Assembly: GCA_035545735.1 (NCBI GenBank)
Contig: DASZXS010000019.1
Location: forward strand, 62,001-126,000
DNA length: 64,000 nucleotides
Source of the DNA: JAJYKC01 sp035545735
GTDB taxonomy: Bacteria; Acidobacteriota; Terriglobia; Bryobacterales; Bryobacteraceae
Reading direction: 5' to 3'
Positions 52,046 to 58,881 of the stretch are shown here, piece after piece. How positions within the stretch are numbered: position 1 is the first letter of the stretch; each line of letters begins with the position of its first letter. The notes under the pieces were generated by a model. The model was not told the DNA's origin. It ran no database searches and saw nothing but the letters and a program-made list of their open reading frames with translations. The position numbers and the translations under genes are program-made.

Positions 52046-53376
52046 CAGTCGTCACCTCCGGAAAGCGCGCCGACGAACTCTTCCTCGCCCGGTTCGCCCG
52101 GGCGCTCCGCCACCGCGGCCTCGCCGTCGCGGGAAGTCATCCGGAAGACCACGTACGCCAGGACGCCGCAAACGAACGCTTCCGCGATAACGACCGCCGA
52201 AGCCATGCCGATATGCTGGTACCGCGGGGCAAGCACAAAGGCGAGCGCGAGACTGACAAAACCGCCGCCTAACACCACGCGATTCACAATACTTTCCCGT
52301 CCGCGCGGCAGCAGATATTGCATCCCGACGGAATCCGTCAGCGAAATAATCACCGGCAGCAGCGCGAGGATGCGCAGCACCGGAATCACCTGGTCAAACC
52401 CGGCCCCGAGAAGCACGTGCGAAATCCAGGGAGCGGCGGCGAAGGTGACAATCCCCAGGAACAGCCCCCCTCCGCCCATCAGAAACGCGCCGATCCTGGT
52501 AAGCCGCTTGTTCTCTTCCGGAGACTGAATCGCGAGCTGGCTCAGGCGAGGATAGAGGCTTTCGCGTATGGGGAGCAGCAGGCCGCAGACCGCCTTCACG
52601 ATCTTTTCCGCGGAGGCGTAATAGCCGACGATGGCGGCAGGCGCGAACAACCCGAGGACGAAAACATTTGCCACGCCGTAGAGGCTTGCGCTGCTGCGAA
52701 TGAGAAACATCGGCCAACCGAGAGCGAGGGAGCGCTTCACCAGCGCGAGCGAAGGCAGCCGGAGCCGAACCAGACGGAAGGCGAGCCAAAGTCCTGCGAC
52801 CGTGCTCACCGCCGGAGCCACGCCCTGCAGCGCCAGTACCAGCCACTCGTCGCCGGGGCCGCGCACAAACAGCAGCAGCGCGCCGAGCGCCGCAATTTTG
52901 CTCGAAATCTCCAGGCCGCCCGCCAGCATCATGCGCTCCAGCCCCTGGAAAAACCACAGGGGAGCAATGCCCTGAATGACGCCGTAGAACAGGCCCGCCA
53001 TGAAAAGCTTCGGATGATCCCGCAACAGAGGAATCTGGGTGGCCGCCGCCATCGCTCCCAAAACCGCGAAAAGGGAGAGCCCGGCTTGTGCGCCCAGGGT
53101 TCCCGCCACCACTTCGCCGCACGCCGCGCGCGAATCCCGCTTCTGAGCGATTTCCCGTGTCGCCGAGAGGTTAAACCCGAACTCGACCACCATTACGATG
53201 AACTCCCCCAGCGCCTGAACGAAGGCGACCGTGCCCCAGCCTTCCGGTCCGAGTACTCTCGCGAGGTACGGGATACTGACAAGCGGAATCAGCTTGCGGC
53301 AAGCCTGCACCCCGTAGAGGGCCGCCGCATTCCGGAACAGCACGCTCCGGTATGCTCGATGGAGTTTCCGCCTCAT
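52045..53376 (-). CDS. Wzx-like flippase of locus B
   Basis: A 443-residue membrane protein of the oligosaccharide flippase family, with about 12-14 helices and the N-terminal signature NAAALYGVQACRKLIPLVSIPYLARVLGPEGWGTVAFVQAL, typical of Wzx (positions about 15-55). It moves the undecaprenyl-linked repeat unit across the inner membrane. ATG 53376 is chosen because it starts the family signature in the usual place and lies 16 bases after the upstream stop; the frame from 53433 would overlap the upstream gene by 41 bases. A tail of about 40 charged residues is specific to this protein. Confidence 0.87.
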   Translation of the reverse strand: MRRKLHRAYRSVLFRNAAALYGVQACRKLIPLVSIPYLARVLGPEGWGTVAFVQALGEFIVMVVEFGFNLSATREIAQKRDSRAACGEVVAGTLGAQAGLSLFAVLGAMAAATQIPLLRDHPKLFMAGLFYGVIQGIAPLWFFQGLERMMLAGGLEISSKIAALGALLLFVRGPGDEWLVLALQGVAPAVSTVAGLWLAFRLVRLRLPSLALVKRSLALGWPMFLIRSSASLYGVANVFVLGLFAPAAIVGYYASAEKIVKAVCGLLLPIRESLYPRLSQLAIQSPEENKRLTRIGAFLMGGGGLFLGIVTFAAAPWISHVLLGAGFDQVIPVLRILALLPVIISLTDSVGMQYLLPRGRESIVNRVVLGGGFVSLALAFVLAPRYQHIGMASAVVIAEAFVCGVLAYVVFRMTSRDGEAAVAERPGEPGEEEFVGALSGGDD

Positions 53377-53392
53377 GCAATAGCAGAACGCT

Positions 53393-54298
53393 TCAAGTTT
53401 GCCGGGCGGTGTCCCGAACGCCCGCGCTCGCAAGCCATCCGGTCAGCCGTCCCGTGAAAATCGACCAGTGATACCGCGCCTTCGCCAAGCGGCCCGTAAT
53501 CATCGCGATCACGGTTCCTCCCAGGGGCCGTATCAGGTACTTGAAGATCAACCCCGCCGGAAACGGGTGCATACGCAGTACGCGTCCCATACCCATTCCA
53601 TACGAGTGCGCCTTCTTCAGCGACGCGGAATTGTAGGGACCGTTGCCCCAGTCGGGATGAAAAACCACCAGCGCCGGATCGTAGTGGACATAATTCCCTG
53701 CGCGGATGAATTGCAATAAATAATCCGTCTCTTCACCCGATCCCCAGCGCGTTCCCGCGCCCACCCCCAAGGTTTCGTCATAAAACAATCCGCTTAACTT
53801 CGATCGCCGGAAGAACATCGTGAATGAAATGTGCCTCCGCCAGACGTTCGCCAGCGTCACCTGGCCGGCTTCGGCGTCGAACCGCCTCACGTTGATGGGA
53901 GACGCCTCCGACGATGCCTCATAGCCGGTGACCCCATCCCATTCCGGATGCTCCTCAAACATGCGCACGAGTCGCGCGAATATGTCCTTGGGGTACCAGC
54001 AATCGTCGTCCGGGATTACTATGATGTCCCCCGACGCCAGCCGCAACCCTACATTGTTCGCGGCCGCATGTCCCCGGCTGTCGGACTTCTCGTGATGGAT
54101 CTCTAGTTTTTCGCGATAGGCCTCCACCACCGGGCATACACGGTCGTCTTCGTTCTGGTCGACGACGATCAATTCAAAGTCCTGGTGGGTCTGCGCTGCC
54201 AGGGAGTCGAAGAGACGGTAGAGCTCCTTCGTGCGTCCCCGCGTCGCCAATATCAGAGATAGTCGCATGGAAAAGGCGGAATTTCCCTTCGTTTTCAC
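53393..54298 (-). CDS. GT2 family glycosyltransferase of locus B
   Basis: A 301-residue GT-A enzyme: MRLSLILATRGRTKELYRLFDSLAAQ, LIVVDQNEDD, RGHAAANNVGLRLASGDIIVIPDDDCWYP with the DxD metal site, then GSGEETDYLLQFIRAG. The C-terminus has amphipathic/hydrophobic segments (GLIFKYLIRPLGGTVIAMITG) suggesting membrane contact. GTG 54298 overlaps the Wza-like stop as GTGA; an internal ATG at 54268 is the alternative start. The sugar is unknown. Confidence 0.85.
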   Translation of the reverse strand: MKTKGNSAFSMRLSLILATRGRTKELYRLFDSLAAQTHQDFELIVVDQNEDDRVCPVVEAYREKLEIHHEKSDSRGHAAANNVGLRLASGDIIVIPDDDCWYPKDIFARLVRMFEEHPEWDGVTGYEASSEASPINVRRFDAEAGQVTLANVWRRHISFTMFFRRSKLSGLFYDETLGVGAGTRWGSGEETDYLLQFIRAGNYVHYDPALVVFHPDWGNGPYNSASLKKAHSYGMGMGRVLRMHPFPAGLIFKYLIRPLGGTVIAMITGRLAKARYHWSIFTGRLTGWLASAGVRDTARQT

Positions 54299-54963
54299 TT
54301 CGCGAATAACGCCACGCCGTAGAGCCCGCCCATCGCCATGGATGCGATGCGAACATATGGCTCAACTCGGCTCAAACGGTTTTTGGGAACGATCAATATA
54401 TCGTCCGGTTTGATTTCGATATCCTCGCGAATCCCCGCGGCGCTGGAGAGAGTCTTGAAGTTCAGCAGGCGCACTTCGGCCACGTCATGATTCATTTTTC
54501 GGACCAGAACCACCTGGTTCTGCTTGGAGCTTTCCTTGAAGCCGCCGCTCAGGGCGATCGCCTCAATGGCCGACACGCTTCCGTGGATGTCGTAGTCGCC
54601 CGGCTTATTCACCTCGCCCGCCACCGTAAAGTGAGGCTTCACATAGTCTTTCAACAGCAGCGTGATCTCGGGTTTGTTTAAGCGCTCTCCCGCCCTTTCG
54701 ACAATGAGGCGGTGCGCTTCGTCGAGAGTAAGGCCGGCTACGCTGACGCCTCCCAGCAGCTTGAGAGTTACCTCGCCGTCCGGTTGAACGGTCGCAGTCT
54801 GGTTGTATTCCGGCGTATAGGTATACTCGATGTCGATCACATCCCCCCGGTGCAGCCGGTATTTCGGATTACGCTCGGCGAACTGCGTTTGATCCTGGCA
54901 AAGGGCCGGAATCACCCCCGCCGCGGCGATCAGAAGGACCGCCATAAAGGCTTTTTCTCTCAT
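54295..54963 (-). CDS. Short Wza-like polysaccharide export protein of locus B
   Basis: A 222-residue protein with signal peptide (MREKAFMAVLLIAAAGVIPALC, with a cysteine at the end that could be lipidated). Poly_export domain YRLHRGDVIDIEYTYTPEYNQTATVQPDGEVTLKLLGGVSVAG, then one SLBB module HFTVAGEVNKPGDYDI. It is much shorter than the locus A protein (321 residues), having a single SLBB module and no C-terminal extension. ATG 54963 is chosen; a frame from 55173 would lie over the upstream gene. It starts 2 bases after the kinase-like gene stops. Confidence 0.85.
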   Translation of the reverse strand: MREKAFMAVLLIAAAGVIPALCQDQTQFAERNPKYRLHRGDVIDIEYTYTPEYNQTATVQPDGEVTLKLLGGVSVAGLTLDEAHRLIVERAGERLNKPEITLLLKDYVKPHFTVAGEVNKPGDYDIHGSVSAIEAIALSGGFKESSKQNQVVLVRKMNHDVAEVRLLNFKTLSSAAGIREDIEIKPDDILIVPKNRLSRVEPYVRIASMAMGGLYGVALFAK

Positions 54964-54965
54964 GT

Positions 54966-55622
54966 CTAAAGAAACCTGTAAATGAAATCCGGCACCGGAT
55001 AAGTCCGCTTGTTTAGGACGAACCCTAGAACCGGGACCGACGCCAGCGAGAGGGCGGCCAGCGCTCCCTGGATCTGGCTCCGCGTCGTTGTCCCGGCAGC
55101 GACCACCAGGCACACCCCGGCGCAATGTTTTCCAATCAACATCGCATCCGCGGATTGCTTCAGCGAGCGGCAATTCACCAGAACATAGTCAAAACGTTTC
55201 TCCAAAGCATCCAATTGACGCTTCACAGGAACCGTCTCGGACTCGTTCCATCCCTCCGGGCGGCCCTTGCGCCACATGGGTGTGAGACTCTCTACCACCT
55301 CTTCCTGCAGAAAGGCATCCATGGTTGCAGGGTTCCTCAGGTCCGAAACCGGAATGGAGATCACCCGCCCGCCGGATTGCCGCGCCAATTCGCGCGTTAG
55401 ACCGTCCACAACATAGGTCACGCCCTCCCCCGGCACCACCGAAGTAAACGCGACCGTCAGTGAGGGGCGCGTCCGGCGCAAGTCCCTGAACCGCTCCACC
55501 AACGCAAAATAGGCCCGATTGGGGCTCCAGCCCACGTTTGCATTCAGGCGGGATGGTTCAGCTACCAGGGACTGCTCTTTCCGTTCCTTGTGGGAGGTGT
55601 TCGCCGTCAAGCGTACATTCAT
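54966..55622 (-). CDS. Degenerate BY-kinase-like (CpsD/CapB) protein of locus B
   Basis: A 218-residue protein of the CpsD/ParA-like fold: LTVAFTSVVPGEGVTYVVDGLTREL aligns with the Walker A segment, but the key lysine is valine (GEGVTY instead of GEGKST). RVISIPVSDLRNP matches Walker A', and FDYVLVNCRSL matches Walker B with Asn in place of the Asp. The C-terminus has only two tyrosines (RTYPVPDFIYRFL) instead of a cluster. Kinase activity is therefore very unlikely. It probably keeps a structural role, contacting Wzz. ATG 55622 has AAGGAG 11 bases upstream; a GTG at 55649 overlaps the Wzz stop and is the alternative. The gene is intact, not a pseudogene. Confidence 0.82.
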   Translation of the reverse strand: MNVRLTANTSHKERKEQSLVAEPSRLNANVGWSPNRAYFALVERFRDLRRTRPSLTVAFTSVVPGEGVTYVVDGLTRELARQSGGRVISIPVSDLRNPATMDAFLQEEVVESLTPMWRKGRPEGWNESETVPVKRQLDALEKRFDYVLVNCRSLKQSADAMLIGKHCAGVCLVVAAGTTTRSQIQGALAALSLASVPVLGFVLNKRTYPVPDFIYRFL

Positions 55623-55645
55623 GTCAGTGACTTCTCCTTCTCGAT

Positions 55646-57190
55646 TCACTCAAGCCCAGTCACAGTCCCGTCGCCCAGTTCCGGAAGATAAAGCTCCAGC
55701 CGCTCGGGGAGAACGCGCCGCGGCGAATTCCTCTCAAGTGGCACCGTCGCGAGGACGGGGATATCCATGGACGATTCCAGATCCCACGGCGTGTACACCG
55801 CGGAATGCCGCAGCCCGGTAAACAATGCGAGACCGGCAATCGCCAGGTTCCCCAGAAGAAGGCCGCAGACCGTGGCCAGCGTGACTCGCGGATTTGCCGC
55901 CGCCGGCCGCGTCGGACCCTCGGCAACGGTCACATTCGAAATCTTTTCGTTATCGAGCGCCCCGCCAATGCGCGCCTCTTCCCGCTTCCGTTGATAAAGC
56001 TGATAATTGTCTTCGGCTTCTTTGACCTCGCGCGAAAGCCTCTCGTGTTCCGCCGTCGCCTGGTCTAACTTCGCCAGCTCCTGCTGATAGCCCTGAACCT
56101 GACTCCGAAGCCCGCTCTCACGCGCCCGCAAACTGCTCGCGTTCACCTGCACTTTCGATAGAGTGGCCTCCAGACTCTGGCGGAGCGGATTCACATCCGT
56201 CGACTCTTCCGTCCCGCTCATCTTCTCCGCTTTGGCGAGCGCCTGGCGCGTATCCGCAATCTGCCGGTCTACTTCCTGCACCAGCCGGTCGCCCGCCTTA
56301 AACTTGGTCAAAAGCTCCGTGCGCTTGTTTTGAAGCTCGACCAGTAACGTGTTCATCCGGTCCACGGAGTATTGATTCGGCACTGTCCGCTTTTGTGTCG
56401 TAATCCGTGGCTCCACTTGACCGAGTTGCCGGATCAGCCGGAGACTCTGCTGTTCGTTTTCCTGCCGCTCGGTCTTCGTCGCATCGAGCGTTGCCTGAGT
56501 TTCCGCCAGCCTTCTTAAGCTCAGATCCTTCTGTTCACTGAGCAGGGTGATTTTATGCTGTTTCTCGTATTGCGCGAGCTTCTCCCGCGCCGACGCCAGC
56601 TTTCCCTCGAACAGATCCGTCTGCTGCTGAAAAAAAGCCAAGGCCCCGCCCGACGAGTGCATTTTCAGGTGATAACTGAGGTAACGGCTCGATAGGTCTC
56701 TCAAAACCGCCTGCGCCTCGTCGGCGCTTCGCCCCGTATAACTCACGCGAATCATGCTGGTTTTGGGAATCGGCACAATCCGGAGGTTATTATTGAATTC
56801 CTTTAAACGCTGGACCAGGACGGCGTCGGAAAACCCGCCGTGGGAAGCCGCGCCCTGCGTCTCCTGGATCACCTGCCGGTGCAGCCCTTCGCTCATTAAT
56901 AGCTGAACTTCGGTCGCTACGCGTGACTCGTCGGAAGGAGCGGCGGCGCCGCTGTCATTGGCGAACGGACTCATCTCAACAGGAGGACGATCGTTCTTCA
57001 CGAAAAAGACGATCTGGGACTGGAAGTACTGTGGCTTACTAAGTGTGTACCCTACATACAATACCGTAAAGGCCACGCATCCCGCGGCTAGAAATCGAAA
57101 GCGGCGAAAGATGGCCTCAACACCATCACGGAATGGAGAAGACTTCTGGGCACTACTGATGCGATTTACAAGCACACCACTCTTCGACAT
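55646..57190 (-). CDS. Wzz/GNVR-type chain-length regulator of locus B
   Basis: A 514-residue inner-membrane protein. Transmembrane helix 1 near residues 30-50 (FRFLAAGCVAFTVLYVGYTL), a long periplasmic segment rich in coiled coil (about 165-400), the family motif AEGPTRPAAANP and helix 2 near 439-460 followed by a 54-residue cytoplasmic tail. It sets chain length of the locus B polymer. No kinase domain is attached; the separate kinase-like gene follows immediately. It is the first gene of the locus B operon and diverges from 57686. Confidence 0.88.
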   Translation of the reverse strand: MSKSGVLVNRISSAQKSSPFRDGVEAIFRRFRFLAAGCVAFTVLYVGYTLSKPQYFQSQIVFFVKNDRPPVEMSPFANDSGAAAPSDESRVATEVQLLMSEGLHRQVIQETQGAASHGGFSDAVLVQRLKEFNNNLRIVPIPKTSMIRVSYTGRSADEAQAVLRDLSSRYLSYHLKMHSSGGALAFFQQQTDLFEGKLASAREKLAQYEKQHKITLLSEQKDLSLRRLAETQATLDATKTERQENEQQSLRLIRQLGQVEPRITTQKRTVPNQYSVDRMNTLLVELQNKRTELLTKFKAGDRLVQEVDRQIADTRQALAKAEKMSGTEESTDVNPLRQSLEATLSKVQVNASSLRARESGLRSQVQGYQQELAKLDQATAEHERLSREVKEAEDNYQLYQRKREEARIGGALDNEKISNVTVAEGPTRPAAANPRVTLATVCGLLLGNLAIAGLALFTGLRHSAVYTPWDLESSMDIPVLATVPLERNSPRRVLPERLELYLPELGDGTVTGLE

Positions 57191-57685
57191 AGTTAAAAAC
57201 CCGGAAAAGAAAGGCGTTCACTTAAGCACGCGCTGCTCGCGAGGAAGCGCACAGAGTTCTGATGCTGACGGCGGGGCCAACTCGAATCTGCCCGAAACAA
57301 ATAACCCTTGACTAGAGATCCACAGGACAAACCGCTGCACCTCCACCCAGCAAAATCCGTACTTATCTTCGCCTGTTTTAGGAGACTGGTACTATAGCCT
57401 ATAGCCCGCTGGCGGCAGCGCTCTTGGAGATTATTGATCGCTAATCCATTGTATACCAACTACTTAAGAGTAACACCGGAGCAGTAAGTTGTCAATCCCG
57501 CAATTGGTTTCGGATAGGTTACATAAATAGAATTGATAATGCCTTTTTGGCGTGACCCGCGCGTGGCATGGTTTATATTAGAAGAGTCTGGTGTAAGTAT
57601 CGCGCTCTCTGAATCCCCGGTTAAATCTGGATCGGAGAAAGCCATCTGCGAGCAATAATACTGGCAAAACACACTATTTAATTCT
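57191..57685. other. Divergent intergenic region of locus B, 495 bases
   Basis: Lower in GC than its neighbours. Contains a direct repeat TATAGCC-TATAGCC (57393-57406), a small stem TACT-TAAG-AGTA and a possible plus-strand promoter TTGGTT (57504-57509) with TAGAAT (57528-57533) 18 bases apart. Minus-strand frames here (57193-57459 and 57460-57672) lack ribosome sites and recognisable protein features and were rejected. The promoter of the locus B operon must lie here; I cannot fix its position. Confidence 0.5.
57504..57533 (+). promoter_or_regulatory. Possible promoter of the DUF6875-like gene
   Basis: TTGGTT-18-TAGAAT, about 150 bases upstream of ATG 57686. Weak match to consensus; a long leader would follow. 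Confidence 0.25.
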
Positions 57686-58408
57686 ATGGCCGAATGTCCG
57701 CATAAGCGCTCGTCCGTGGTTAATAAGACGATCTCTACGGAGCTTTTCTCTTGCCGTCAGGTGGGGTATTTTGAGTCGAACGCCCATGCCTTTTCGCAAG
57801 TGGCTTCGTGGGTAGACGGTTACCTGGCGCGCCCGCACAAGGACCTTGGCCGGCCGGGCACGGTATGCCCGTTCGCTCCTGAGGCCTTGATGCGCGATTT
57901 GATTCGTATCGCCGTGGTGCGCCTAGGGAAAAATCAGAAACAGCAAATAGAAGAGGCCGTGCTCCACTTCCGGCGCGCTTTCCATGAGATGGAACCCCGG
58001 ACGGGAGACGCCTCGATCTATAAAGCAATTCTGATCGCGTTTCCCGATGTAAGCCTCGCCGACGCTCCCGGGTTGATTGATGTCTCCAAGGAGCGCCTGA
58101 AGCCCCTCTTTGTGAACGACGGCCTGATGCTGGGGGAGTTCCACGAGTTGAACGAGAGCCCGGGGTTGCATAACCCGGATTTTCGCCCCTTGCGGTCTCC
58201 GATCCCGTTGCTCGCGATTCGCCGCATGGTTTATTCCGACATCGTGTTTCTGAATCGTCCGTCCGACCCTCCCGAGAGGCGTATCCGCTTTCTCGAGGCC
58301 TATCTCAACCCGGCGAACACTCTCCGCAAACAGGACCGCGAAGCGGCGCTGGAAATGCTGTCCGAGCTGAAAAAAACAGTCGCGTCCGAAATTGCCCGGG
58401 ACGCCTGA
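57686..58408 (+). CDS. DUF6875-like protein beside an A-T-TE synthetase
   Basis: A 240-residue cytosolic protein. The recognisable part is a GRPGTVCPFAPEAL motif (residues 55-68), which I associate with the DUF6875 family; PRTGDASIYKAILIAFPDV and MLGEFHELNESPGL follow. No catalytic motif of a known fold is seen. It is followed after 3 bases by the YbaK-like deacylase gene, so both are probably co-translated. No good ribosome site lies before ATG 57686 (the preceding bases are A/T-rich). The family assignment is from memory of the motif and is less certain than the reading frame. Confidence 0.65.
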   Translation: MAECPHKRSSVVNKTISTELFSCRQVGYFESNAHAFSQVASWVDGYLARPHKDLGRPGTVCPFAPEALMRDLIRIAVVRLGKNQKQQIEEAVLHFRRAFHEMEPRTGDASIYKAILIAFPDVSLADAPGLIDVSKERLKPLFVNDGLMLGEFHELNESPGLHNPDFRPLRSPIPLLAIRRMVYSDIVFLNRPSDPPERRIRFLEAYLNPANTLRKQDREAALEMLSELKKTVASEIARDA

Positions 58409-58411
58409 TCC

Positions 58412-58879
58412 GTGCATCCTCGCATCGACGCAATTCTTCGCGGCGCGGCCGTCCGCTACCAGCTCCGCCGGCATTCCGATTTTTCAGGTCCCATTCGCAA
58501 TCCGGCCGATTTCGCGAGCGCTCTTGGCTATGACGCCGGGCGCATCACTAAGACACTTTTCCTGAAGGCCGCCGCGGGAGGAGCCTTCTGTCTCGCGGTG
58601 GTTTCCGCTAACGCCCGTGTGAACCTCTCCTCTGCCGCTCACGAGATGGGCGCTTCCCGGTGCTCGGTGGCGCCGTCCGGCGATCTGTCGCGCATCTTGG
58701 ACTATCCTCCCTTGGGGGTTTCTCCACTTGGCGCCGGCGGCATTTTGGTCCTGATAGACAGGGCGCTGCTGGGTTACGAATCGATCCTGGTTGGCGCCGG
58801 TGCGGTGGGAGTGGAAATCGAAATTGCGCCGTCCGATCTCCAGGCACTTACTGGCGCCCGGGTGATCGCTCTCCACTGA
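58412..58879 (+). CDS. YbaK/EbsC-type aminoacyl-tRNA deacylase
   Basis: A 155-residue protein with the YbaK/ProX fold: VRYQLRRHSDF at the start, ITKTLFLKAAAGGAFCLAVVSANARVNLSSAA containing the family's KTLFLK and the active-site region, and LGVSPLGAGGILVLIDRALLGYESILVGAG with the conserved GGxSP/G motif region, then IEIAPSDLQALTGARVIAL. These enzymes hydrolyse mischarged aminoacyl-tRNA in trans. The GTG start at 58412 lies 3 bases after the DUF6875-like gene. Its location beside a synthetase that activates amino acids suggests a specialised role. Confidence 0.82.
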   Translation: MHPRIDAILRGAAVRYQLRRHSDFSGPIRNPADFASALGYDAGRITKTLFLKAAAGGAFCLAVVSANARVNLSSAAHEMGASRCSVAPSGDLSRILDYPPLGVSPLGAGGILVLIDRALLGYESILVGAGAVGVEIEIAPSDLQALTGARVIALH

Positions 58880-58881
58880 AC

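Noticed and set aside
54964..55173. N-terminal extension of the short Wza-like gene
   Set aside because: It overlaps the kinase-like gene and would bury the signal peptide that starts at 54963.
54966..55622. Kinase-like gene as a pseudogene
   Set aside because: The frame is full length for the family domain, coupled to both neighbours and has a ribosome site; loss of key residues looks like functional change, not decay.
57193..57672. Two minus-strand open frames in the intergenic region before locus B
   Set aside because: No ribosome site, no recognisable protein features and composition of non-coding DNA; the region more likely holds promoters.
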